NCBI RefSeq assembly: GCF_900129245.1
Contig: NZ_FQUT01000004.1
Span: forward strand, 186,001-250,000
From: Chryseobacterium arachidis
GTDB lineage: Bacteria > Bacteroidota > Bacteroidia > Flavobacteriales > Weeksellaceae
Reading direction: 5' to 3'
DNA length: 64,000 nucleotides
Part shown: positions 52,619 through 62,318 of the stretch, in pieces
Position numbering within the stretch: the first letter of the stretch is position 1
Layout: each line of letters opens with the position of its first letter
Notes under the pieces: generated by a model
Seen by the model: only the letters and a program-made list of their open reading frames with translations
The model's database searches: none
Told to the model about the DNA's origin: nothing
Made by a program: the position numbers and the translations under genes

Positions 52619-55120
52619 ATGAAAAAATCCTTGATTTATTTAGGGATGCTCTTCAGTCCGTTCATACTGAAAGCACAGGTTACCATCACAGAGGCAGCAG
52701 GTTGGCTGGAATCTGCCTACATCAAGTGGAATCCGGTAAGCGGAGCCGATAGTTATAAAGTGTACTATACGGGAGGAGGACTTACCGATAAAGTAATCGA
52801 CACACAACTTATCCGAAGCTATGGTGGCTATTTCAGAGCTGATCTCTTAGGACTCAGTGCCGGAAATTATACCATTAAAGTTGTTCCTGTGACCGGAAAT
52901 GTAGAAGGTCCTGCGGCAGTTTCGGGCTCTGTCACCGTTCTTCCGCATGACAGAAACGGATTTGCCCATAACAACGGCAGAGTTCCCGGAGCTTACAATC
53001 TCAACGGAACTTTAAAATCCAACGCAGTCGTTATCTATGTGACTCAGGATACTAAAAATACCGTTTCTCTGAATGTTACAGGCGCCAATATCAACCCATG
53101 TGTCGGGCTGCAGACTATTTTAGACGGCTTTAAAAAAGGAAATGATACACGACCGCTAGTGGTCAGGCTGATCGGAAATGTAACCGACCCGAGCTATCTT
53201 CTCAACGGTGATGCCGTGATTGAGAATAAAAATATTGACGCAGCTTCTATTACAGTTGAAGGAGTGGGTAATGATGCCGTGGTCAATGGCTGGGGTATCC
53301 GCATAAAAAATGCGACCAATATTGAGGTAAGAAATCTTGGGTTTATGCTGACAGATGCTTCAGAGGGTGATAATCTAAGTCTACAGCAAAACAACAGCTA
53401 CATTTGGGCTCACAATAACGATCTGTTTTACGGAGCTCCTGGCTCGGATGCCGATCAGGAAAAAGGTGACGGTGCTTTGGATGCCAAAAAATCTACTTAT
53501 ATTACCTTTTCATACAATCACTTTTGGGATAACGGAAAAAGCTGTCTCTTAGGATTAAGCGAAGGAACAACTGCAGGTCTCTACATCACCTATCATCATA
53601 ATTGGTTTGATCATTCTGATTCGAGACATCCTAGAGTGCGTTATTATTCTGCGCATGTTTACAACAATTATTATGACGGAAACTCTAAATATGGCGTAGG
53701 ATCTACACTTGGTTCTTCCGTTTTTGTGGAAGGAAACTATTTCAGAAATGCCAAATATCCTATTCTTACCTCTAAGCAAGGGACGGATGTTGCCAATAAT
53801 GCTCCCGGTACTTTTTCGGGTGAAAATGGCGGTGTGGTAAAAGCATTCAATAATTATATGATCGGGCAAACGGCATTTATTCCGTATAACGCTACAACGG
53901 CTGCCAATCATTTTGATGCCTATGTTGCCGGTGCAAGAAATGAGGTTTTAGGAAGCACTATAAAAGCCTTTCAGGGAAATGGCATCTACAACAATTTTGA
54001 TACTGATGCTTCAATGTACGTCAATTCACTGGTTCCTGATTCTCCTACAGCCGCAAAAGATAAGGTTATCCAATATTCAGGGAGAATGTCTGGTGGAGAT
54101 ATCGACTGGACTTTCAACAGTCCGAATGATGATACTTCATCTTCTGTGAATACGGGGCTTATGGCTGTTTTACAAAATTACACCTCTCCCTTGGTGTATG
54201 TTCAGGGAATTACTTCTGCTCCGGCAAGTTCCCAGACGCTTACGATTCCCGCCAACAACGATCAGACCGTAACGGCAGGAACTGCCATTACACCAATGAC
54301 CTTCACCTGGGGCGGAACTGCAACAGATGCTTCCGTAACAGGTTTACCGGCATCAGGAATCAGCTTTGCTAAAAATACATCTGCAAAAACAATTACGATT
54401 TCGGGAACGCCAACTGCCGATGTTGATTTCACGGTGACCACTTCAGGAACAGGAGGAAATGCAGTTTCAGGAACTGGAAGTATTTCTGTAACAACCGGCA
54501 CAGGAACCAATCCGCAAGGCAATGAAATTCATAATTTTACCGCATCAAACCTAACAAGTTCATTCTATACATTCTCCTCGGCCAATATCAATTCAACAGA
54601 TGGCTCGGCTACCTATGACGGACTTGCTTTCACTAAACGTTTAAAAATAGAATCAGCCACAGGAATTACCTATACCACAAGTATTCCTTCTTCATTAACA
54701 CTGGTTCTCGATCCAACTTTCGGGGGTACGATTAAAGTTGATAATGTTTCTTATACAGCATCTTCAGGGGTTGTTACCGTTCCTAACGTAACTGCTGGAT
54801 CTCATACCATTACAAAAGGAAGTGTTGCGAATCTGTATTATATTAAAACGCAATATGCTTCTGCTACAGTTCTGGCAACCAAAGAAAATACACTTTCTGA
54901 AAAAGTAAAGATACATCCAAATCCTGTAGAAACGTCTTTCACGATTAGCATTCAGGAGCCAATACAGCAGGTAACCATTATAAACAATAGCGGAGAGGTT
55001 GTTAAAACCGTCAAAGGAAATAGTAAAAATTTAGATGTAAGCAACTTAAACAGTGGAACTTATTTTGTTCAGATTAAAACGGATAAAGAAATTATCACTC
55101 AGAAAATCATCAAAAAATAA
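52619..55120 (+). CDS. T9SS-secreted pectate lyase (polysaccharide lyase family 1)
   Basis: 833 residues. Signal peptide (KKSLIYLGMLFSPFILKAQ), a fibronectin-III-like N-terminal domain (about 20-110), a parallel beta-helix (about 120-470) with NVTDPSYL, WDNGKSCLLGLSEG and the catalytic arginine region DHSDSRHPRVRYYSAHVYNN, an Ig-like threonine-rich domain (about 520-610), a further beta domain (about 640-740) and a C-terminal sorting domain (KIHPNPVETSFTISI...GTYFVQIKTDKEIITQKIIKK). The last directs export by the type IX system and attachment or release at the surface. It should cleave polygalacturonate by beta-elimination. Regulated singly, with a LacI-type palindrome at its promoter. Confidence 0.92.
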   Translation: MKKSLIYLGMLFSPFILKAQVTITEAAGWLESAYIKWNPVSGADSYKVYYTGGGLTDKVIDTQLIRSYGGYFRADLLGLSAGNYTIKVVPVTGNVEGPAAVSGSVTVLPHDRNGFAHNNGRVPGAYNLNGTLKSNAVVIYVTQDTKNTVSLNVTGANINPCVGLQTILDGFKKGNDTRPLVVRLIGNVTDPSYLLNGDAVIENKNIDAASITVEGVGNDAVVNGWGIRIKNATNIEVRNLGFMLTDASEGDNLSLQQNNSYIWAHNNDLFYGAPGSDADQEKGDGALDAKKSTYITFSYNHFWDNGKSCLLGLSEGTTAGLYITYHHNWFDHSDSRHPRVRYYSAHVYNNYYDGNSKYGVGSTLGSSVFVEGNYFRNAKYPILTSKQGTDVANNAPGTFSGENGGVVKAFNNYMIGQTAFIPYNATTAANHFDAYVAGARNEVLGSTIKAFQGNGIYNNFDTDASMYVNSLVPDSPTAAKDKVIQYSGRMSGGDIDWTFNSPNDDTSSSVNTGLMAVLQNYTSPLVYVQGITSAPASSQTLTIPANNDQTVTAGTAITPMTFTWGGTATDASVTGLPASGISFAKNTSAKTITISGTPTADVDFTVTTSGTGGNAVSGTGSISVTTGTGTNPQGNEIHNFTASNLTSSFYTFSSANINSTDGSATYDGLAFTKRLKIESATGITYTTSIPSSLTLVLDPTFGGTIKVDNVSYTASSGVVTVPNVTAGSHTITKGSVANLYYIKTQYASATVLATKENTLSEKVKIHPNPVETSFTISIQEPIQQVTIINNSGEVVKTVKGNSKNLDVSNLNSGTYFVQIKTDKEIITQKIIKK

Positions 55121-55147
55121 ATCAAGTCTACAAACATTTTAGTTTTG

Positions 55148-55175
55148 CCGTCTCAATGCTTTTGAGGCGGTTTTT
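55148..55175 (+). terminator. Terminator of the pectate lyase gene
   Basis: CCGTCTCAA and TTGAGGCGG (one G-T pair), followed by TTTTT. Confidence 0.88.
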
Positions 55176-55512
55176 ATTGCTGTATATAACCACGAATGCA
55201 CCAATTTTGAAGAATATTAATGTTTATTTATACTTGCTATTAAGTGAACTTTTATAAGAGTCCGTTTAAATTTCATTAAAATATTTTATTATAATGATTT
55301 TAATAAATATTAAGACAATCTGATAATTATAAGTTCGCAGGTGGCTCTTACAGAGCTTTAATGGATCTACGTTATTTATCTATTAACAGATAATCCCGAT
55401 GGGATTTTTTTAGCTTAAAATACTGTAGATTTCGTATTCAAAAATAAAATAATTTAATTTTATATTTTTATTCCCCTACTTTCGCTATTTTCCACTAAAA
55501 CTTAATTCATTA
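55176..55512. other. Gene-free region with an orphan terminator-like hairpin
   Basis: No credible gene. A more G+C-rich patch at 55335-55360 contains GCTCT-TAC-AGAGC, and AATCCC-GAT-GGGATT followed by a T run lies at 55392-55411, well away from any coding sequence. The two could belong to a small RNA on the plus strand; there is no independent support. Confidence 0.35.
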
Positions 55513-55548
55513 AAATAAAAAAGCAATGAATAGGATACTCATTGCTTT
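55513..55548 (-). terminator. Terminator of the parE-parC-rhomboid operon
   Basis: AAGCAATGA and TCATTGCTT pair around a 9-base loop; on the minus strand a T-rich run follows. Confidence 0.85.
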
Positions 55549-55570
55549 CTATATTTTAGTTAAATCTTTT

Positions 55571-56224
55571 TTATCCGATTCTTTTTCTTACAAAGATTTC
55601 GTACGCTAAATAAATTAATGGAAGCGCCATAATTCCTATGTACAATGAGTTTGTGACAGCAACTTGTGGCTGATTGGCAATTGCGTAAACCAAACCGAAA
55701 AAAGCCCCTCCTAAATGCGCTGCATGTCCTATATTGTCATATTGTCTGGGATTCAACATCATATAAACAGAATATCCGAAATAAGCTAATCCAAAAATAT
55801 AACCGGGAATTGGGATCGGAATAAAGAACATGTAAATTCCGATATCAGGAACCATAGCTATAGAAGCAAATAGGACTCCTGAAACTCCTCCACTTGCTCC
55901 TATCGCAGAATACCAAGGTTGCCTTTGATAAATAAACAGCGAAAAAACGTTGCCTAAAAGTATAGATCCGATATAAATAATCAGAAAGCCCAGATTTCCA
56001 AATCCCTGAATAACTACAGGACCAAAGAAATACAAGGTAAGCATGTTAAATACAAGGTGCATAATATCTGCGTGTAAAAAACCTGAAGAGAGTAATCGGA
56101 CATACTCTTTTCTGTTCATAATCGCACCGACACTGAACTTATATTTTTCAAAGTTACTGCTTCCGTTGGGAGCTATGAAGCTTATAACCGCCGTAATGGC
56201 TATAATTAATATTATAATATTCAT
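55571..56224 (-). CDS. Rhomboid-family intramembrane serine protease
   Basis: 217 residues, six membrane helices. The catalytic serine lies in YSAIGASGGVSGVLFAS (GxSG) and the histidine in NIGHAAHLGGAFFGL. RLLSSGFLHADIMHLVFNMLTLYFFG is the conserved HxxxN helix. It cuts membrane-anchored substrates within the bilayer. It ends the operon that starts with parE; it follows the lipoprotein gene by 2 bases. Confidence 0.93.
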   Translation of the reverse strand: MNIIILIIAITAVISFIAPNGSSNFEKYKFSVGAIMNRKEYVRLLSSGFLHADIMHLVFNMLTLYFFGPVVIQGFGNLGFLIIYIGSILLGNVFSLFIYQRQPWYSAIGASGGVSGVLFASIAMVPDIGIYMFFIPIPIPGYIFGLAYFGYSVYMMLNPRQYDNIGHAAHLGGAFFGLVYAIANQPQVAVTNSLYIGIMALPLIYLAYEIFVRKRIG

Positions 56225-56226
56225 TA

Positions 56227-56802
56227 TTATTTAATTTTTTGAATAGGAAGTTCTCTAGAATTCCCATCTTCCGAAAGAATCATATCACTTTTTATGAAAA
56301 ACTTCCCGTCTTTGCTGTACAAAAAGTAATCCAAATCAATTCCTGTATTTTCTCCGTCTACAATAACCATTGGCAAGAACTTAATGGCAGTATTCCTGTC
56401 GTCTGCTCTGCCAAAACTTCCATAAACATGATGCATTCCTATTTTCGCTGTATCATTTGGGGTTTCATACCATACATAGAAATGCCCGTCTTCATTAGAA
56501 TCAAGGGTCAATTTAGCTTTAAGTTTCGTTCCGTCGTTTTCTCCTGCATAATCGATATAATCTAAAAGGTACTCCCCTTTCCATTTTTTAAAATCGTTTT
56601 CATTCACCTGTTGATAATCGAGATCGGATTTTGCATCTTCAGAATTATCTGAATGAAGAGATATTTCCTCTTGTTTTGTTTTTACAGAATCAGTTGACAC
56701 AGAAATTGTGTCTTTAATCTTCTTATCAATAGCTTTATCTTTCTTTTTACAGGAAATACCAAGCATTAAAACAACAATTACAGGAAAAAATATTTTTTTC
56801 AA
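56227..56802 (-). CDS. Lipoprotein of unknown function
   Basis: 191 residues with a lipoprotein signal (FFPVIVVLMLGISCKKKD; GISC lipobox). A lysine- and acid-rich linker follows, then a beta-rich domain (KWKGEYLLDYIDYAGENDGTKLKAKLTL; YVWYETPNDTAKIGMHHVYGSFG). The domain resembles small lipid- or ligand-binding folds only in general pattern. It lies between parC (17 bases) and the rhomboid gene (2 bases) in one operon. Confidence 0.68.
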   Translation of the reverse strand: MKKIFFPVIVVLMLGISCKKKDKAIDKKIKDTISVSTDSVKTKQEEISLHSDNSEDAKSDLDYQQVNENDFKKWKGEYLLDYIDYAGENDGTKLKAKLTLDSNEDGHFYVWYETPNDTAKIGMHHVYGSFGRADDRNTAIKFLPMVIVDGENTGIDLDYFLYSKDGKFFIKSDMILSEDGNSRELPIQKIK

Positions 56803-56819
56803 TGGATTTAGGTTTGTGA

Positions 56820-59411
56820 TTAAGATTCGCCAGCTGTCTCTTCATCACCTGAAAATAAATCTCCAATAGTTCCTCCATCATCGTCACCTTCTATACGTTC
56901 GGGCTCTTCATATACTTCAGGTTCTTCTTCTTCAGGTTCCGGAACTGTAACATTGATCGATTTTACCTTAAATTTGGTAAATTGGTTACCAATTGCTTTA
57001 ATCCCTTTTACAGCAATAAATTCATCAATATTTATGGTTTCCGGATCACGTTCTTTTCCTTTATCTTTAGCAAAAATAATTTCTGCCGTGGCACCATTGT
57101 CTACAATTACATTTTCAATAAATGACTTAGGGTGTTCCGAAGGCATAAATGTCTGTACATTCGGTGTATTTTCGAATAAGAACCTCTTAATGAAATAGAT
57201 ATCTTTTTCGCCATCGTAATAAATACACGTTACAGGCTGATTGGGCCTCCATTTTTCAAGAACTAAATATTCATCGTCGAAGCGGTTTCCTAAATCAAAA
57301 GAAACCAATTTCGCCTCTCCGTTCGTATTGATTGTTAATATTTTATCATCTCCTTTAAAGCTTCCCAATAAAGTTCCTCTTGCATCCGCATTCAATCTTC
57401 TCACCGTATCATCAAACCAGATTCTTCTTGGTGCCAAGGTTGAAACCCCTTCTTCCTTTAGATCTACTTTCTTTACAGAATACTTCGTTACCAGATTTCC
57501 TTTGGAATCACGGCCTTTAATAGCCAATTCGGAAAAATCAATATCCATTTTATTCTTCCTGATCCTTGGGTTGGGTTTTAAAAGCACGCTTACCGTTTCT
57601 GCTTCCCCATTTGGATTAGCTGAAAAATAAAGTGTTTCAGATCCTTTTTTATCTGATGCTAAAGGATAATCTGTATTTCTTGTCACGCCAGTTACAGAAA
57701 AGCGCTTCATATAATAAGGTCCTTCTCTCCCTTCACGGTAAATCATATTGTAAACCGTTCTCTTATCATTTTTCTTCCAGACCGCTACATGAAGGATATC
57801 TTTACCAATAAACGTTTTTGCCTCCACTTTCACCACCTTCATGCTTCCGTCTTTTCTGAACGTAATAATATCGTCGATATCGGAACAATCGAATAAATAC
57901 TGGTCTTTTTTCAGAGAAGTTCCTATGAAACCTTCTTCAAAATTGGCATAGAATTTCTCATTCGCAACGGCAACTTTTGTCGCATCGATGGTATCAAAAA
58001 TTCTAAGTTCGGTTTTTCTCTGTCTGTCTTTTCCGTATTTTTTCTGAATATTTAAATAATAATCAATCGCATACTGGATCAGGTTTTCGAGATGATGCTT
58101 CACCTGCTCGATTTTACCTTCCAACGCAGCAATATTTTCTTTAAATTTATCTAAATCGAATCTTGAAATTCTCTTGATTCTGATTTCCGTCAATTTCAAA
58201 ATATCCTCTTCCGTTACCGCTCTCAAAAGATGTTTCGTGTGAGGTTTTAAGCCTTCATCAATGGTTTTAAGAACCTCTTCCCAACTTTTAACCTCCTCAA
58301 TATCGTGATAAATTCTGTTTTCAATAAATATTCTCTCCAAAGAAGAGAAATGCCAGCTTTCCTGAAGCTCGTGAAGTTCAATTTCAAGCTCTTTTTTAAG
58401 TAGGGAAACCGTATGATCTGTATTTCTTCTTAAAATTTCAGAAACATTCAGAAACATCGGCTTATCTCCTACAATAACGCAGGCATTGGGTGAAATGGTA
58501 ACCTGACAATCGGTAAACGCATATAAAGCATCAATCGTTTTATCCGGCGACATATCATGATGAAGATGGATCAGGATTTCAACTTTATCTGATGTATTAT
58601 CTTCAATTTTCTTGATCTTAATCTTACCTTTTTCATTGGCTTTCAGCACAGAATCAATAAGATCGCTTGTTGTTTTGGAGTAAGGCAGCTCGGTAATCAT
58701 CAACGTGTGCTTATCCACCTGATTGATTCTGGCTCTGGCTCTTACCTTACCACCTCTGTGGCCGTCGTTATATTCGGAAACATCCAAAAATCCAGCCGTG
58801 AGGAAGTCAGGATATAATTCGAATTTTTTACCTTTAAGATAAGCTACAGAAGCATTAATTAATTCATTAAAATTATGCGGAAGAATCTTGGTGGAAAGCC
58901 CTACCCCGATTCCTTCAACCCCCTGTGCCAAAAGTAATGGAAACTTAACGGGAAGATCAATCGGTTCGTTATTTCTCCCGTCGTAAGATTTTGCCCAATC
59001 TGTTGTTTTCGGGTTGAATACAACTTCTAAGGCAAAAGGCGTGAGTCTTGCTTCAATATACCTTGCAGCCGCTGCAGAATCGCCTGTATAAATATTTCCC
59101 CAGTTTCCTTGGGTGTCTATTAACAGTTCTTTCTGCCCGATCCCCACCATAGCATCCGTAATGGAAGCATCCCCGTGAGGGTGATACTTCATGGTGTTCC
59201 CTACAATATTGGCGACTTTGTTGTAACGTCCGTCTTCCAGCTCGCGCATGGAGTGCATGATTCTTCGCTGAACAGGCTTAAAACCATCAAAAACCGACGG
59301 AATTGCCCTATCTAAAATTACATAAGAAGCATAATCCAGAAACCAGTCTTTATAAAGCCCGGAAACTTTTTTTAAGCTTTCACCTTCATGCGAGTATTCT
59401 TCTGTCATCAT
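56820..59411 (-). CDS. parC: DNA topoisomerase IV subunit A
   Basis: 863 residues. The breakage-reunion core has RAIPSVFDGFKPVQRRIMHSM, KYHPHGDASITDAMVGIGQ and the catalytic tyrosine in SAAAARYIEARLTPFA. The C-terminal beta-pinwheel follows and the end is very acidic (EPEEEEPEVYEEPERIEGDDDGG). With parE on the same transcript it decatenates chromosomes; the pairing with an adjacent ParE-type subunit argues against gyrase. The start codon overlaps the previous gene by 4 bases (ATGATGA). Quinolone target region is the H-G-D-x-S segment. Confidence 0.94.
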   Translation of the reverse strand: MMTEEYSHEGESLKKVSGLYKDWFLDYASYVILDRAIPSVFDGFKPVQRRIMHSMRELEDGRYNKVANIVGNTMKYHPHGDASITDAMVGIGQKELLIDTQGNWGNIYTGDSAAAARYIEARLTPFALEVVFNPKTTDWAKSYDGRNNEPIDLPVKFPLLLAQGVEGIGVGLSTKILPHNFNELINASVAYLKGKKFELYPDFLTAGFLDVSEYNDGHRGGKVRARARINQVDKHTLMITELPYSKTTSDLIDSVLKANEKGKIKIKKIEDNTSDKVEILIHLHHDMSPDKTIDALYAFTDCQVTISPNACVIVGDKPMFLNVSEILRRNTDHTVSLLKKELEIELHELQESWHFSSLERIFIENRIYHDIEEVKSWEEVLKTIDEGLKPHTKHLLRAVTEEDILKLTEIRIKRISRFDLDKFKENIAALEGKIEQVKHHLENLIQYAIDYYLNIQKKYGKDRQRKTELRIFDTIDATKVAVANEKFYANFEEGFIGTSLKKDQYLFDCSDIDDIITFRKDGSMKVVKVEAKTFIGKDILHVAVWKKNDKRTVYNMIYREGREGPYYMKRFSVTGVTRNTDYPLASDKKGSETLYFSANPNGEAETVSVLLKPNPRIRKNKMDIDFSELAIKGRDSKGNLVTKYSVKKVDLKEEGVSTLAPRRIWFDDTVRRLNADARGTLLGSFKGDDKILTINTNGEAKLVSFDLGNRFDDEYLVLEKWRPNQPVTCIYYDGEKDIYFIKRFLFENTPNVQTFMPSEHPKSFIENVIVDNGATAEIIFAKDKGKERDPETINIDEFIAVKGIKAIGNQFTKFKVKSINVTVPEPEEEEPEVYEEPERIEGDDDGGTIGDLFSGDEETAGES

Positions 59412-59893
59412 TTATTTTTAGCTCTTTTCTCGTTATTAGTTTTAACCACTTTATTTAAGGAGAATTTTAAATCGTTGATTTCTTTTCTTGTTAAATATGA
59501 GATTTCATATTTAAGGATGGTTGAACCACTGTTTTTACTGGAGATTGTGATATACAGTCTCTTTATAAAAAAAACACTTATCACTTCAAATTTCAAGAGT
59601 TTGTATTTGGGAAATTCGTCGCTTAAGGGTTTATTTAAAAAAGGAATAATATTTCTGTTTCTGAAATGTACGGCCTCGCCATCGCTGTCGTACTCAAAAA
59701 TCTGTCTTCCGCTGAGGTAAAAAAGTATCAGCATCAACACGGGAACAATGATGAACAGATAACTCTCGTTTCCTAAAATATTAAATCTGTATTCTTCCAA
59801 TATATAAGCTCCGATACCTCCTGCCAAAAACATAAGCAATAAAGTATTTATGAAGCTGTAAACCGAAGCTTTGTTACGGTTACTTAATCTCAT
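59408..59893 (-). CDS. Small membrane protein between parE and parC
   Basis: 161 residues. Two N-terminal membrane helices (VYSFINTLLLMFLAGGIGAYIL; SYLFIIVPVLMLILFYLSG) are followed by a cytoplasmic beta-rich part (VHFRNRNIIPFLNKPL; FKYKLLKFEVISVFFIKRLYI), possibly a PH-like fold, and a basic C-terminus. Its stop overlaps the parC start by 4 bases, so translation is coupled. No family recognised; its conserved position, if confirmed, would suggest a link to topoisomerase IV expression. Confidence 0.65.
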   Translation of the reverse strand: MRLSNRNKASVYSFINTLLLMFLAGGIGAYILEEYRFNILGNESYLFIIVPVLMLILFYLSGRQIFEYDSDGEAVHFRNRNIIPFLNKPLSDEFPKYKLLKFEVISVFFIKRLYITISSKNSGSTILKYEISYLTRKEINDLKFSLNKVVKTNNEKRAKNK

Positions 59894-59928
59894 TTGTTAT
59901 TATTTTGTGCTTTTAATTATATTATCAA

Positions 59929-61818
59929 TTAATTTTCATCAATGGCTTCACTCAATATTTCTTTTTTATCAATATCAGGATCTTCAACAATCAGATTTTC
60001 AAGAATAAACACTTGTCTGTCGGGTGTGTTTTTTCCCATATAAAATTCCAGTAACTGGTCGATGGTCTGATCTTTTCCTAATACAACAGGCTCCAAACGG
60101 ATATCTTTTCCGATAAAATGCTTGAATTCGTCCGGAGAAATTTCTCCCAATCCTTTGAATCGGGTAATTTCAGGATTTTTTCCAAGTTCATTTAAAGCTT
60201 TTATTCTTTCCGTTTCAGTATAACAGTATCTCGTTTCCTTTTTGTTTCTCACCCTGAACAAAGGTGTCTGAAGAATATAAAGATGTCCGTTTTTTATAAT
60301 ATCCGGGAAAAACTGTAAAAAGAAAGTGATCATCAGCAGACGAATGTGCATTCCGTCGACATCGGCATCTGTAGCAATAATAACCTGATTATATCTTAAG
60401 TCTTCCAAACTTTCTTCGATATTCAAAGCAGCCTGAAGAAGATTGAATTCTTCATTTTCGTACACTACTTTTTTTGTTAAACCATAACAGTTCAACGGCT
60501 TACCTTTTAAGGAAAATACTGCCTGGGTTTCAACATCCCTCGATTTTGTAATCGATCCGGATGCAGAATCTCCCTCGGTGATGAAGATTTGGGTTTCTCC
60601 TTTTCTTTCGTTTTTCTGATCGTTGTAGTGCTGCCTGCAGTCACGCAGTTTTTTATTGTGAAGCGAAACTTTTTTCGCTCTTTCTCTTGCTAATTTCTGG
60701 ATTCCGGAAAGTTCCTTCCGTTCTCTTTCGGAAATTAAAATTTTTCTCTGGATCGCTTCTGCAACCTCAGGATTTTTATGTAAGAAATTATCTAATTTGC
60801 TTTTTAAAAAATCAATGATGAAAGTTCTTACCGTCGGTCCGTTGGGTCCAATATCATTAGAACCCAGCTTTGTTTTGGTCTGAGATTCGAAAACCGGTTC
60901 TTCCACATTAATGGAAACTGCGGCAACAATAGATTTTCTGACATCCGATGCATCAAAATTTTTATTGAAAAACTCACGGATTGTTTTAACATAAGCTTCA
61001 CGGAAAGCATTAAGGTGAGTTCCTCCCTGTGTCGTATTTTGTCCGTTTACGAATGAAAAATAAGTTTCTGTCTGCGATTTATCAGTATGCGTTATCGCAA
61101 CTTCAATATCATTGTCTTTCAAATGAACAATCGGATACAGCGTTTCATTTTCCAGTTCTTCATCCAAAAGATCTTTAAGACCGTTTTCAGAGAAAAAAGT
61201 TTCTCCGTTGAACAATATTTTCAGTCCAGGATTCAGATACGCATAATTACGCAGCATCCTTTCGATATACTCTTTTCTGAACTTGAAATGCAGGAAAATA
61301 TCCGCATCCGGAATAAAAGAGATTTCCGTACCGTTTCTGTCTGAAGTTTCTTTTTCTTCAAAATCCTCTTTAATCAAACCACGGGAAAATTCTGCTACTT
61401 TCATCCTTCCGTCACGGAAAGACCTTACCCTGAAATAATCTGAAAGTGCATTTACAGCTTTTGTCCCGACCCCGTTCAAACCTACGGATTTCTTAAAGGC
61501 TTTACTGTCATATTTACCTCCCGTATTCATTTTGGAAACGGCATCCACCACTTTACCCAGCGGAATTCCACGGCCATAGTCACGGATCATTACTTTACCG
61601 TCGTCCAGCTTTATTTCAATTCTTTTACCCGCTTTCATTCTGAACTCATCAATCGAGTTATCCAGAATTTCTTTAAGTAAAATGTAAATACCATCATCGG
61701 CGGAGGAACCGTCTCCCAGCTTCCCGATATACATTCCGGGGCGCAAACGGATGTGTTCCTGCCAATCGAGGGTTCTGATATTATCTTCGGAATAGATTGG
61801 GTTTATTTCTTGTGACAT
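59929..61818 (-). CDS. parE: DNA topoisomerase IV subunit B
   Basis: I start at ATG 61818 ([19 protein letters not shown]); a TTG at 61833 is the alternative. 629 residues. The GHKL ATPase has [23 protein letters not shown] and [15 protein letters not shown]. The Toprim part has [29 protein letters not shown] and [15 protein letters not shown]. It provides ATP hydrolysis and metal binding for topoisomerase IV with ParC. It heads a five-gene operon. A minus-strand -7 element lies at 61839-61846. Confidence 0.94.
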   Translation of the reverse strand: MSQEINPIYSEDNIRTLDWQEHIRLRPGMYIGKLGDGSSADDGIYILLKEILDNSIDEFRMKAGKRIEIKLDDGKVMIRDYGRGIPLGKVVDAVSKMNTGGKYDSKAFKKSVGLNGVGTKAVNALSDYFRVRSFRDGRMKVAEFSRGLIKEDFEEKETSDRNGTEISFIPDADIFLHFKFRKEYIERMLRNYAYLNPGLKILFNGETFFSENGLKDLLDEELENETLYPIVHLKDNDIEVAITHTDKSQTETYFSFVNGQNTTQGGTHLNAFREAYVKTIREFFNKNFDASDVRKSIVAAVSINVEEPVFESQTKTKLGSNDIGPNGPTVRTFIIDFLKSKLDNFLHKNPEVAEAIQRKILISERERKELSGIQKLARERAKKVSLHNKKLRDCRQHYNDQKNERKGETQIFITEGDSASGSITKSRDVETQAVFSLKGKPLNCYGLTKKVVYENEEFNLLQAALNIEESLEDLRYNQVIIATDADVDGMHIRLLMITFFLQFFPDIIKNGHLYILQTPLFRVRNKKETRYCYTETERIKALNELGKNPEITRFKGLGEISPDEFKHFIGKDIRLEPVVLGKDQTIDQLLEFYMGKNTPDRQVFILENLIVEDPDIDKKEILSEAIDEN

Positions 61819-61838
61819 ATATAATTTCAGCAAACATA

Positions 61839-61846
61839 CAAAAGTA
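61839..61846 (-). promoter_or_regulatory. Probable -7 promoter element of parE operon
   Basis: The minus strand reads TACTTTTG, matching TAnnTTTG, 20 bases before the parE ATG. Confidence 0.5.
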
Positions 61847-62318
61847 CGAATTTGATCAAAATTATCCGAATCTTTTAACCCATTTTTTACTATTTATTTA
61901 TTCTAAAGAATGCTTTTATACCCAAAATTTGTTGAGCTAATTTTTATTTAACCACAAAATAGACAAAAGACTTTATTACATTTATTGGAAGTGTTTCAAA
62001 ACCCGCGAAGAGAAAAAATTTTTGTTCTTTTTCAAGTTATGCTTTTTAGCTTTAAATTTAAAATTATTAAAGTGTAAACTATTTTACATCCTTTGACCTC
62101 GTCGAATCTTCGATTTGCTATAAGTGTTAAGCAAATCTTCCATAAATGAAATTTAGAAACGGTTCGTAATACAATTCAAATTCATTAAATTTTCATTCTT
62201 TTTTGAAGTATATCATTCCATAAAATCTAATTTCTCAATTTTAATACAGAAACCTTGGATTTTTTTGGACTTTTTCAGAGAAAATGCCTTAAATTCGATA
62301 TCCGTAAAAAATGTTTTA
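61847..62318. other. Long gene-free region with a repeat end
   Basis: About 470 bases with no credible gene. TATTTAACCACAAAATAGAC from 61945 resembles the end of the inverted-repeat element at 36010 but no matching second end is visible, so it may be a remnant. The rest is A+T-rich. The true start of the next gene is at 62319 (see there). Confidence 0.45.

Noticed and set aside
61831..61833. TTG start of parE
   Set aside because: ATG 61818 fits the family N-terminus and lies 20 bases after a good -7 element.
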